From Hirudinaria manillensis (lineage: Eukaryota; Annelida; Clitellata; Hirudinida; Hirudinidae), in the NCBI GenBank assembly GCA_034509925.1, contig CM067535.1, positions 8,053,201-8,117,200 on the forward strand: 64,000 bases of DNA. The letters run 5' to 3'. Of the stretch, positions 34,860-56,088 are shown one piece after another; position 1 is the first letter of the stretch, and each line of letters starts with the position of its first letter. Both the position numbers and the translations under genes were made by a program. The notes beneath the pieces were generated by a model that saw nothing but the letters and a program-made list of their open reading frames with translations, searched no databases and was not told where the DNA came from.

Positions 34860-37430
34860 CTCGGTCTGCCGAGATCAATTAGTTAATCGTTTCAGTATCC
34901 GTTTCGATCGATGCAAAATGCAACGGAAAATGCAAATATTAATCGTATTTCAAATCAAAACCAACTCTAAAACTAACCTTTAAGCAATCGATTTAAAATG
35001 CCAAATTAATTATTACTGCGGCCATAATATCATGTCCCAAATTCTAACAGAAGAGATTTTGCATGTAGTCCATGTCCTATAGCCTTTCTCTGATTTACCA
35101 AACCAAGCCTTAGTTATCTAGCCAATTGAACGACTTCTTGCGGCTCCATTGTCATGATTTAAAAAGCATGCGAGCTCAGATGCGAAACTCTGAAAGCAGA
35201 CGAGTTCTTTACACTCCTTATTTGAGAAAGAAACTTTCCTCGTAACTCTATTCCTCGCTTGAGATGACATTCTCATTTTGAAACAAGGACTATTTTTAAG
35301 CTTTTTCACGTAATTAATTACTTAATTAAGAATTTCAAATGGGAAAGAATTTTCCTTTTCAATTCTTTAGATCTCCTAAATATTTCTCACTGAGAAACTG
35401 ACCTTTTAAAAATTAGTTAATATGAGTTGTTTAAATGTACAGGCTAAACTCAATCATTGTTATGTTTCTGTGTGTTATTGACACAATGACCATGCTCAGA
35501 CATGATCTGCATTGTCTCAAATGGTAATATCAAGTTAATGTCCTAAAAACATTGTGTTCGAAGAGGGATTTCCAATTTCATAAAAATACAACATCTAGGC
35601 ACGAATACAATACAAATCAGTATTCGGACCATGCGCCGAGAAATCGCCTGAGAAAACCAAACAGAACTTACATGACTACATCAATGTCGCCTGTCGATGA
35701 GAACGTAATAAACCCAAAGTATCACTAGAGCACGATGCTTATATGGGAATAATATCAAAAAAACCAGAAATATCGCTGTAAATAACAGGCATCGGCAACG
35801 TATATTTATCGAAGGTCAATGTGTCTTTTTTTTATTCAGCTAAAGAAAGAAGAAGCCAGGCAGCTGAGCTCTGCACTACCTACTACCGCATTACTGTTGG
35901 AAATTCCGAACGAGAATAAACACCCTGTGCTAATTTTAATGATAATTTAGTCTTATTTAATCTTTGGATTGCGGAACTTACTTAATATTATAATATATAT
36001 GATGGTCATGAAATACTTTCGATACTCGAAACGTGGTTAAGGAAGTTAGATGTGATGTGTGAACACAAATAACACCAACACTTAGTGAACTCAAAAAAAC
36101 CTTTCCTATTTTTACATTAGGCTTCACTAGAGACTTATGAACTATTTCAATGTAATTATGTTTTGCAAATGGTTTAAAGCGGACGAATACCTCGGATTTA
36201 TTTAGGAATGCATAATTGGCAGTCAACCAAGTTATCAGAAAGACTATAAAAATGTCATAACTTGCATCGAGTAAATGTCGTTATAATGTGCCAAATTGTG
36301 ACTTAAATTATCATTTATTTTTAATTACAACTCGGTACCATTTGGTAATCATTTCGAATCATTCATTTTTCACCTTTTGAATAAGAACTTAGCCATAGAT
36401 ATTAGTAACTATTATTAGGAAATGTTTCGTTAATCAAGAAGAAAATGTCGTAAGCGTGGTTTAATCAGAAGAATTGATTAATAATTGGAGGTTTAGCGAG
36501 AGAGGTCAATCGTAAGTTCTAATATTGTTGCGGAATCTTAAGTGGTGATGACGTTTAAAATAATCCTTAATTTCAAATTAAGGAATGGATATTTTTGTTA
36601 GAATTTGTGATAGAGGTGGAATCAGGGCTGACTGGACCATTAAAACAAAACATTATTAGAACTCAAAAATTATTTGACGCTTTTTAGGGGTCTGCATTTA
36701 AATTCCTTGATGGTAATACCATTTTTTCTTTTGTGGTAGCAGAATTTAGTTTAAACTGGAATTGAAACCAGATAACCAGGAGGCACCAGGCCTGCATGGC
36801 TGAATCACTAGCTCAACGAAAACTTTGAAAGTTGATCAAATGTGAATGCTATGGTATTTTTCCATTCCAATCTGATCACGATTTGCAATCATATCGTGAT
36901 CCTTCAATCATTGCCAGCAATTATGAAACTGATTGCTTCCTAAAAGATGTTCTCATGCACTATATTATAAGACATGATTCGCTAAATTTTACTGAATAAT
37001 TTTTAAGAAGTTTGTCAAAATCTCACGAATCCCCTAATTCGAATCTGGCGAATAGGGTTCTCTCGAATAGAAATAATACGTTTTCCACGAAATTGACTTT
37101 TTTCCAATAAGTTTTACTCAAATCAAATTAGTTTTAAAAATAGATTTGCCGTGATTAAACGATTTTAAAAAAATTAATAGTAAAATTAAATCTAGTTATT
37201 GAAATAACAATAAAATTTTAGAATTATGGATTTAAAATATTAAAATTACATTTTAATTTTAATGGGTAATCTTGTTTATATGAATTATACATTCATTAAC
37301 GTGTCTTGTTTTAACGAAAAATATTATTACATAAAATTACGCGTTAGCCCATCAATACAAGTTTTCTGATATATTACGATATCTTTGCAAACATCAATTG
37401 TGTGGTAATATTGGTGGAAGGGATTTTATT
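34860..37430. other. Gene-free interval
   Basis: This is the gap between two divergent genes, AT-rich with scattered stop codons in all frames. It contains no coding segment, RNA gene or clear element that I can support. The promoters of both flanking genes should lie at its ends. Confidence 0.5.
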
Positions 37431-37438
37431 TATAAGAT

Positions 37439-40400
37439 ATGTCTTTTCATAACTTGGATGAAGAAGATTTTGGTTCTGACGATTCAAGTGATGAAGATTA
37501 CGTACCCTGTGGTAAGTTTGGGTGGTCGTCTCAGTTTAGATTGTTAATAAGGTTCATGTCATGAAGCACATTTTAAACGGCTTCTAAAAGCCTAAAATTG
37601 AAAGTTTTTTAAATTTGAATTCTAAATAACAATACTAATCTCCCAAAACATGTTGATTTATAAAAAGTTATTTCAGTAGCCATACAGTTAATTGGTCATA
37701 ATTTGAAGCCAATTATAAGAAAGATTTTAGTTGAAAATCTTATTTTTAAGGGGTCTCCATAATTTTAATTATAAATAATGCCATGATGTTTATAAATTTG
37801 GTTATTATTAAGATATTGTCCACATTTTTACTTGATTTTAAACAATGTTCATTGATATTACAAATTCCTAAATTCAAAACCCTCTGCAACTAATGCCAAC
37901 TGAGCTAATGAGCTGGGCCAATAATCACTTTAGAATCTTTTTACCTCATGATGTATTATTGAATTTATTATTTATTATTGAATATATATTATTGAATTTA
38001 TTAAACTTTAACTAAATTTGTAGAGGTTGGAAATCAAGTGAGTGAGGAGGAAAATTCTGGGGAGGATGAATCCCTCTCCCTTCCTGATAATGATGACGGA
38101 GAAGATGGAAAGAGAGGGAAGAGGAAGAAGAAAACCATCACTAAGAGGTTCTTTGATTCGGTTATCGCTTTTAGAGATGTCACCTGATTGAATAATAAGG
38201 CTAATAATGAACTGAATTTGTTTAATAATAATGATAATCTTAATAATAATAATAATAATAGTTAATTTGTAAATCACCATATGCAAAGCATCAGAGGTGC
38301 TTTGTATGGTCTTGTGTCCTTAGTAAATGTATTTGCAGCTTAATTAATGTTTGAATTTTAGAGCTAAAAAGCAGAAAGTCTCTACAAAAGGTGAGACCGG
38401 CCTGGCAGAAGGGGAAGCGACTGAAAAAGCCGATGTCCAAAATGGCGGAATGTCCGAGGAGAAGAACAAGCAGAGGGTGGACGCGCTCTGGGCAGATTTC
38501 CTGAAGGATGTCGGGGGACCGAACAAGAATTCAAAAGAGGTGAACGACCGATTATTCCTGAGGATTGTTTTTTTAGTATTTTTCGCCCACAAAAATCTCG
38601 TAGTTTTATGTCTTTGTGATGACAATGCCTCACTCACACTACAAACTAATGGATCGTGTTCAACATCATAAATTTGTGCAGTGATTATGATGTTCCTTCT
38701 TTTTCTCGGGATTTAATAGAATTAGATGAAAAAATGTAATCATATTTTTAATCAAGGTCTCTTTTTTTGTACTACTTCATGAAAGTTATTTGAAATTATT
38801 TTTAAAAACAAAAAAACTAATCAAACTCTTTCTTTACAAGGGATCCACAACAACAACACCGACAGCAACAACAGCCTCGTCACAACAGAAGTCAGAAAAG
38901 GTGACCATCGTCAAAGAGTACGACTTTGCAGGCGAAACAGTAAGGTCGGTGACTTGACTTTTTTGCTCGCCAAATACGTCGCAAGTCCATCCTTGACATT
39001 CGTTCTTCGAAGGATCTCGAAGCAAGTCGACGCCGATTCAAAAGAGGCGAAGGAGGAAGAGAAACGAAAGAGTTCTGCCCCCGTCGCTCCGAAACCCCAG
39101 GCTGCCCCCTCTCCCTCGGGCTCGACTCCGTCTCCGAATTTTGGGTGAGCGGTCTTTGGCCTCGACCCGGAGAGACGGGCAAATTGATTTTGTTTTGTGA
39201 TGACTTTCCGAGCTCGTGCGTGCATTTGCGCCGATGAACGATCGCTAAAATAAGTAACTCGGCGTTAAGACCTAACTATTAAACTAACAACTAGTCTATC
39301 AATTAAAAATTAAATTAATTATTGGTTAATTGATGGCTCTAACCCTGATCCCATGTGTTCCAGTCTCAAGAAACCCTCTGCTGGTCTGACGGGCTTGCTG
39401 GATAAACTCGGGAAAAAGCCAAAGATGACGATATTAGTGAGTTGTTTTTTAAAATTTTGTATGTACGATATTCTTGATTTTAAACGAATTAATTTCTCCA
39501 ACATTTTTCAAGTTATTTTCATTTATAAAAAAATGAAAAACATGTTAAATGATAAGTTGCGAACATCTTTTCGCAGGAAAAGTCAAAGCTGGACTGGTCG
39601 AACTTCAAAAGCGTGGAAGGAATCGAGGAGGATTTACAACAACACATCAGGGGGAAGAACGGGTGAGTTTGGATCCGGAAAGTCCGAGTTTGGGCGCGTT
39701 TTGTAAACATCAAAGAGTATTTTTTTATTACGATGAGTCACTGCTATGATTCATGATGTATTTTTGCAATATATATCTTTGTATTACGTTATTTTAAAAG
39801 TGATTATTCTATGTATTTGTAATGCTATAAGATGCAGTATAGAGCCCTATTCACAGAAAATGAATGAATCTATGAATGAATGAGTGAGTAAATGAATCTA
39901 TGAATGAATGAATGAATGAGTGAGTAAATGAATCTATGAATGAATGAATGAGTGAGTAAATGAATCTATGAATGAATGAATGAGTGAGTAAATGAATCTA
40001 TGAATGAATGAGTGAGTAAATGAATCTATGAGTGTTTGAATTTATGAATGAGGATCAGAAAAAATGGACACAAAAATATAAAAAGCTTTCTGACAATAAG
40101 ACTTGCATGCAACCAAATTTTCAAATTGGAACTAAAATGCTTTATTATACTCCATTTATATTATATTATATTATATTATATTATATTATATTATATTATA
40201 TTATATTATATTATATATTAATTTAAAATTAAATTATTTTTAATCATTTTAATCAAACATTAGAAAATAGAGTAACAAATACATGACAAATAAATATATT
40301 CATAGATATATATATATACACAATATATTTATACAATATTTTTATTAAAAATTTTATTATTAAAAATATTTAGTATGTTATAATATTTAGTATTAAAAAT

Positions 40401-40532
40401 AAATTTCACTCGGTTAATTTTCTTCGTTTTTTTGAAAGGTATTTGGAAAAGAAGGCATTTTTGGAAAGGGCTGATTACAGGCAGTTCGAGAAGGAACGAG
40501 ACATGAGGCTCGCCACACGCAAGCCCACGTGA
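37439..40532 (+). CDS. CFDP1: Craniofacial development protein 1 (BCNT/Swc5 family)
   Basis: CFDP1 is the BCNT-domain subunit of the SRCAP/SWR1 remodeller, which deposits H2A.Z. Eight exons: 37439-37511, 38024-38147, 38362-38539, 38841-38944, 39013-39144, 39364-39436, 39577-39662 and 40439-40532. They join in phase to give 287 residues, against about 299 in human. The N-terminus is acidic (MSFHNLDEEDFGSDDSSDED). The middle has KQRVDALWADFLKDVGG, then EKVTIVKEYDFAGETV. The BCNT-C domain spans the last three exons: LTGLLDKLGKKPKM, EKSKLDWSNFKSVEGIEEDL, YLEKKAFLERADYRQFEKER, ending in the usual basic tail. The shortest intron is 68 bp (38945-39012). The stop is TGA 40530; AATAAA lies near 40662. 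Confidence 0.95.
39865..40040. repeat. Minisatellite of about 28-36 bp built from ATGA and related words
   Basis: Successive copies of a unit containing 'aatgaatctatgaatg' and 'agtgagtaa' differ in the number of ATGA words. The array is in the last intron of CFDP1. Confidence 0.8.
40157..40215. repeat. ATATT pentanucleotide microsatellite
   Basis: About 11 tandem copies of a five-base ATATT unit in the last CFDP1 intron. Confidence 0.85.
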
Positions 40533-41414
40533 GGACGAAGTTTTGGTAGAAAACAAAAATTATATATCAATGGTGTCTCCGATATTTTCATTCGACTCGT
40601 TAATAAACAGCAAAACATATTTTACGTGGCTTTCGGTGTCGGCCATTTTAGGGAAATTTGAAAATAAAGTCCGTCGAAAAAGACGCAGCCACGGGTTTTG
40701 TCGTGCGGTTGCAGATACTTTGTTTATAAAAAACATTTTATTATTTATTTATTTATTTATTGTTGTCAAAGATCCTGCTGTCGAGGAGAGGTTGTTTCAA
40801 TCTCAGTTAAGGAAATAATTAAATTGTTATCACCTTGTTGGTGACCAATGGGCAGATCTGAAGCCTTATGGCTTTGGATCGAAGGGGGTACAGCTATGAG
40901 ACTCAAGTGATTCATTGATCGACCAAATTCAAAACTTTCTCAGGAGTCCAGAAGCAAAATATATATTAAATATAATAATCACTAGAAATGTAGTAGAATA
41001 AGTCTAGACATTGTGCCGAAAGTAAGCTGGCATTCAGCTAGTGATGATTTTCACTCCATTGAGTTGAAAACTGTGACGATAACATAATAATTGTTATTAT
41101 AATGCTTAATTATTATTATTATTGTTACTGTTAATATTATGTAATGCTTATAATTTTCTGATACTGATGATGATGATGCAATACCTTATAGCTGCATCAC
41201 TTTGGTGCGACTTTGGTCGCGTGTTCTAAAGCGTTATGGAATGTTTTTATTAACACATAAATATCCCACTCAGAATTTAAAAAAAAAAGAAAAAAGTATC
41301 CGGTACAAAAACATTAAAGTCAATAAAAACTCTGTGAAGTTTAAAAATAACATAAATTTATATGAACAGATAAAGGAGATCGAAGCCTTGCAAATTTTAC
41401 GGCTTAATTTCAAG

Positions 41415-42556
41415 ATGATTTCCATAAAAATAATTTTCGGACTCGTTTTGTTTATTTCTTGTTTCGTGGTGATGCGTGAAAGTTGTTCAGTTCTCCTCCA
41501 AGCAGCTGGTTAGTAAAACAATTATCGGCATGCTTATCATTTTCGTAATTACGACTATAATTTAAATTTTAATAATAATAATGCTAAGTTATGCTAATAA
41601 ATAATTTGTTTAGCGGAAGCTTGCGCTTCCTTAAGACTGACCCTATGAGTTTATTTTGTATTTTATGTTCATTTGTTTCGTTGTGTTATGTACATAATTG
41701 TTTGTTTAATAAACTCATAAACTCAAAAAAAAAATTTATGTCATGGGTAATCATCCCCAACACTCTCAGATGTCCCTCTGGGGTGGGTAGTGGCCTTTCA
41801 AGTAGCCTAGTCAGTTTGGCCAGGTCAGGGGTCCCTAACCCATATGTCCTCAAAGGGCATTTGTCCAAAGTTATTATTTGCTGTCATATTATATTATCGA
41901 TATCTTGTTTAATTACCAGACCCGTTTGCTACGTAAGAAAGTTGAGTTTCTTCATAAATATCACGTTATTTAATAGCTAGTTGATTCTAAATCTTCAAGT
42001 TTATCACAGTATACAATGCAGTATACAATGACAGTCTTGTTTGAAAATTTCTGTCTGCTTGTTCCACCTGTTTGTCTGGCTTAATGTCTCGCGTTGAAGG
42101 CGTTAATTCTGAAAAGCTATTCGTAAAGTTTAACTTAATACAGTTTTACCTCATTAAGTATTCATCTCCGCTCAAATTCGCCAGTGATCGGATTATAGCA
42201 AGTATTTATGCATATATTATAAAACATAATTTATTTATTTATTTTTTATATATTTTTTGCAGACTTAAACACCTGCTGGCAGGTATTCAAAATTTGAATT
42301 CATTAATATTTATCACGCGAAATTTACTTAGGCTGGATAGCCTGGTCATTGGCTAGCGGTAACGGCGAAGATTATAAGCATTGTGATAATTTAATAATAA
42401 TAATAATAATAATATTAATAATTATAATTAATAACAATAATTATTATAATCACGAGTATATATTTGCAGTACTACTACAGGTGCCTCAAACGCAGATGCT
42501 GTGAGAATTTAAACCAAATCTTTGAATTCCTTTCTGGCAGACCTTACTCAAAATAA
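41415..42556 (+). CDS. Candidate small secreted Cys-rich peptide precursor
   Basis: Exon 1 (41415-41508) encodes a signal-peptide-like MISIKIIFGLVLFISCFVV, then RESCSVLLQAA. A 20-nt exon (42263-42282) adds DLNTCWQ in phase, and an exon at 42470-42556 adds YYYRCLKRRCCENLNQIF to a stop. The total is 66 residues with five clustered cysteines (ESC, NTCW, YRCL, RRCC). The 3' end is ambiguous. A strong internal donor (TGCT|GTGAGA, about 42500) could instead join an exon at about 42837, which is open in several frames. One of these is itself Cys-rich (WIECCPSCKPS), reached directly from the 20-nt exon. It could encode a peptide hormone or a defence peptide. I recognise no family, and the gene model needs transcript support. 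Confidence 0.4.
41745..41880. repeat. Probable interspersed-repeat fragment
   Basis: A block of about 135 bp in intron 1 of the peptide gene is more GC-rich than its surroundings and carries words such as 'ggggtccctaaccc'. It looks like a piece of a dispersed element. It occurs once in this window, so repeat status is not shown. Confidence 0.3.
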
Positions 42557-42559
42557 TTG

Positions 42560-43950
42560 CTATAAATTATAAATAATAATATTTATTAACTATTTTAAAC
42601 CAAATTATTATGTGTGTTAACCTAATTTTAATAAAACTAACGTAATATAATATTAATAACTCGATTGTATTCTCAGATAGATATGAAAGCTATCCTAAAG
42701 CCCATTACCAGTTAATGGGTAAAGGAAAAAAATGCGAACTGGTTGGTTAATAATAATAATGATAAAATAAATGATAATAACGCAAAGTTATAAAAACGAT
42801 TAGTTGATTTTATAAATATATTTTGTTTATCAGTGGATCGAATGCTGTCCTTCCTGCAAACCTTCCAACGAGACTAAGCTCAAATGGAACCATTGAATGT
42901 GAATGCAACATTCTTCTGATTGATTAATTAATTGTTAGTAATTATTTTGGTGGATTTTTTCATGACGACGACGACGACGATGATGAGGATGACGATTGTG
43001 GTGATGATGGTAATGATGACGTCAATGATAATTTTGATTAGTACCATTTCAACAATGATGACTAGTATTTTTTTGCATTACAGATGTTAGGACGAACGGG
43101 TCAAACTCATTTGGACTTATTCATTAAACAAAAGTAAAAAAAGATTTTATAATTAAACATAAAATGTTGACTCCAGCCAACTCTCAGATATTCATTTTCT
43201 TCTCATCATTAGTCAGGGGGAGAGACCTAAATGCGAATCGCAGAGAGGGGCATTATCAAAGACAAATGGTCATACCATAAGTAGATCATTCCTGCTGATA
43301 GAGACCGATTGATTACCAATGATTAACATTTATGCAAAACATACTAAATGTTTCGGTACACTGACGAGATTTAAAGAAGAATTAAATAAATAAATACCAA
43401 CTAGGGGTAAGAGTGTTTACCTTCATATAACGCCCTCTTGGCATTTTGACGAGCAACATGTTTTTTAAATTACAAGAAATAATTAAAACTCGTTTCGCTA
43501 AAAAATTCCTCATAAAGCTTGACTGGAAATTGGTCCGCCTGTAAATAATTCGGCCTCAATTAACTTTATTTTGGAATAAAAGTTTGACTCGATTATACAT
43601 CAAGGAAATGGTGTAGTTTCCTAAATAGGCTGATGGAAGATCTCTCCGAATAATTCTCAAAAAACTTTATTGATCAAAAGTGTTTTTAAAATATTAAAAG
43701 CAATTTTTGGTTAAATAAAAGCTGATAAGAATTGTTTGAATTCACATTAACGTTTATTCTTGGAAAATCATTAACAAGCTCAGTCGTGTTTTGAGAAACC
43801 GTGTCCATCACTGCGAAATTTTTTTATATGTTTTGATTTAAGCCACTGATATGAATCACTACTAACGAGTGATTGAGTGTAGTTGCCCGTAATAAGTGGT
43901 TTATGTAATAATTACATTTACAGTAGCACAATTTAATGACAGTGTCACTA
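42560..43950. other. Intergenic gap before CCDC186
   Basis: It contains the possible alternative last exon of the peptide gene at about 42837-42920 and a GAC/GAT tract near 42963-42995. Otherwise I see nothing. The promoter and 5' UTR of CCDC186 should be at its right end (acceptor-like 'tttacag' near 43917). Confidence 0.45.
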
Positions 43951-43958
43951 TTTGTATA

Positions 43959-52790
<8,832 letters not shown>

Positions 52791-54300
52791 CCACGAGTCA
52801 TCGCCATGACGACGATCACCATGGCGACGACAGCCTTGGTGACGCGCGTCGTTTCATCCCAGTCCGTTGACATTCCTCGTGTGTGTTTTAAAAAATTTCA
52901 ATTTCTCCATTACTTTCCTGTCCACTTTCTCCACTTATTCAAAGGGGATGGTAGCCATCTTTCTTTCCTTCTTTCTTCTTTTTTTCCTTCGTTCGTTCAT
53001 TCGTTCATTCCTAAAATACCGTCTCATGGAGGCCAAACATCTCGTCGTCTGATTCTAATCGTCATCGTTGAGCGCTAATTCCCCGATTACGTTTTGTTCT
53101 CCGATCAATAATATATTTTTCGATTATCGATCACCTCCTTTCAATCTTCATTTCATCCACGTCCAATGATTTACAATCGTCACCTGCCATCTGTGATTCG
53201 ATGGAGCGTGACGCCAAGCATGATAGAAGGAAGTTCGGGATTGTCGAGTGGCGCCATCGCGCGACCTTCCAGTAAATGACGCGTCGCAAGCGAAAAAAAA
53301 ATTAAAAACGTTCAAAATTTCGACCTAATTCATGCCGTCAAGTCGCCAACGTATCCTTCGAAATTGAGTTAAAATTGCTTGTAATTAAAAATTGTCAAAG
53401 CATGCAATAAAAGTTGACCACAATCAGTGAAGGTAGTTTCTAGAATTACTCGTAAATTATTGAAAGTAATTTTTAGAATTATTCGTAAATTATTGAAAGT
53501 AATTCTTAGAATTAATCGTAAATTATTGAAAATAATTTTTAGAATTACTCTTAAATCATTCATTCCAATGCACCTTCATTACTTAACTACTTCAGTATTT
53601 TAGTTAAAAACCATCGAGACAAAACAGCTTCCTTTGGCATCAAAAAGATTACATTTTACTTTTGACTGGTCCTGTAGCAGCAAAATTCTCGAACGTAGTT
53701 GATGTTTACTTAATTATCTGATTTATTTAATTATTTACAATTTAATTATTATTATTTAGTTAATTATTTAATTAATTATTTAATTAATAATTGATTAATT
53801 GAAACAAAGCCATGGAAACGCGACTCCAAATTCAATCCCGAGCCCGAAGTGAGGTCTCCCGCCAAAAATTATCACAGTTTATTCGAGTGTTATCGATTAG
53901 AATCGATAGTAAAGTGATTAACTTTTTATTTATTAGTTTACAGAGGATCTCAATGATGCATGCCAATGATTGATTGAAGAATCGAGACATAACAAAAACA
54001 AAAAGAACACGCATTGCGCAGGATCACCAGGAATGATGCGGAATCAGAAAAGAAATTTAAAAAATCAAAATGAATGGATAAATAAATAAATAAATAAATT
54101 AATTGCTAAAGTTTGTATAACTCTGCAAAAGCACAATAAATTAATAAATTCAGGGGAGGTAATTCTATCAAATGATTACTAACAATTTAACATTAAATAT
54201 ATTAATAAATAAATAAATTAATAAATAATTAAACCTAATTATTTCAAAAACATTTCCAACACAATTCAAGACAATTTCAAGTTCAAGGAGGTTATCATGA
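52791..54300. other. Intergenic gap between CCDC186 and SLC49A3
   Basis: A 3'-to-3' gap between convergent genes. It contains a short tandem array of about 34-bp units (about 53430-53545, recurring 'aattattgaaagtaatt' type words) and simple repeats. No gene was seen. Confidence 0.45.
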
Positions 54301-54304
54301 TTAT

Positions 54305-56051
54305 TTAAACCTGATTTATTATAAGCCCTGAGGAGATACCACCTCTACTGCGATAGCAATCATCATCATCACCACCACCATCATCATCATCACCCACTCT
54401 CTCGAGGCGATCATCGCCAGCAGTGCTTCCAATCTCCAACCTGTTGCAAGAACACCTGGAGTGGAACCTAAGCAGGTTCTCGACCAGAAAGTGCCGCTCA
54501 GACTCGGAAAGTTCCGGAACGGGTTCGCGAGTCGTCTGCTCGAATCTGAACCTGAAGGCGGGACTCGAGAAGAAGAGCAGGAACGTCAGCGGCGCCGGTG
54601 CCATCAGGAGTAAGAAGGCGGTCAGGGAGTCTGTCGAAGGATGGAGCGAAGGATTTAAAAAGATTTATTAAAAAAGATTTATTTAAAACTAGTGGTGCCC
54701 AGCCACGCGTTGCTGTGGCTCAATCTGATTATTAATTTTATAAGAAAGAAATTTTTAATTTATTTAAATTATTTATGTGACATGCTGTGCCATGGACTAC
54801 TTGATTGAAGTGCAAGTATATATTATTATCCAATAAATATAATATGAATTATTTATAATATGATATATTGTAATAATAAAATTAATGAATTATTCAAATG
54901 AATGAATGAATGAATGAATGGAAAATAAATGAAGGCATTGTTTATGCGACGTGCTGCGTCATGGACTACTTGATTAAAGTGTTATTAATTGATATAATAT
55001 GTTATAATAACATATACATGACATTAGTCATTAAATTTAATATAGATTATACAATATAATACAATACAATACAATATAATGCATCATTATAATAATAAAA
55101 TTAATATAATAATTAATAATAAAGTTAAAATGAAATCTAAAAATGAATTAACAAATAAATAAATAAATAAACAAACAAACAAAGGCCGCTTATTAGAAAA
55201 TAAAAATCAACCTCAGAAAGTAAAAGTTAAGAAGGACACAAACAAAACTAACAGGGACTAATTATTTCCCCTCGGTCCTCCTTCTCTGCCAGGTGAGAAT
55301 CAATGCTGAGGATGAAGGTCAACATGGCAGACATGAGCTGACTGGAGAAGTTGAGAAGCAAACCTCAGTCTCATTTATGATTACAATTATTATTATTAAT
55401 TTATTGTTATTATTATTAATTTATTATTATTATTATTAATTTATTATTATTATTAATTTATTATTATTATTATTAATTTATTATTATTATTAACGCCATA
55501 GTTATCATTTTTATCGCAATATGATTTACTTATTCGTAAAAATATTTTAATAATTGTCCTGACTAATAACCACCACCAGGATGAAGGTCAACAGGGCAGA
55601 CATGAGCTGACTGGAGAAGTTGAGAAGCAAACCTCAGTCTCATTTAAGATTACAATTACAATTATTATTATTAATTTATTATTATTATTAACGCCATAGT
55701 TATCATTTTTATCGCAATATGATTTACTTATTCGTAAGAATATTTTAATAATTGTTCTGACTAATAACTACTACCATCACCATCATCATCACCACCCACC
55801 CGACGATCACCATGACTCCGCCGCTGGTTCCCACGGCAACCGGATAGGAGCACTCGACCGCGAGCTCCAGGCAGACTGGACTGAGGGAGAAGCAGAAGAA
55901 CCCTCCCAGGGCGAGGACGACAACGACGAGGAGGTGAAGCTTGGGGAAGTTACTCAACTGGGGGAGTGGGGTTTTGAGTGAAAGATTAAAGATAAAATGA
56001 ATAATAATAATAATAATGATAATAATAATAATAATAATAATGATAATAATG

Positions 56052-56088
<37 letters not shown>

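Noticed and set aside
38344..38637. Minus-strand frames over 38.3-38.6 kb and 38.9-39.2 kb
   Set aside because: Antisense shadows of CFDP1 exons 3-5.
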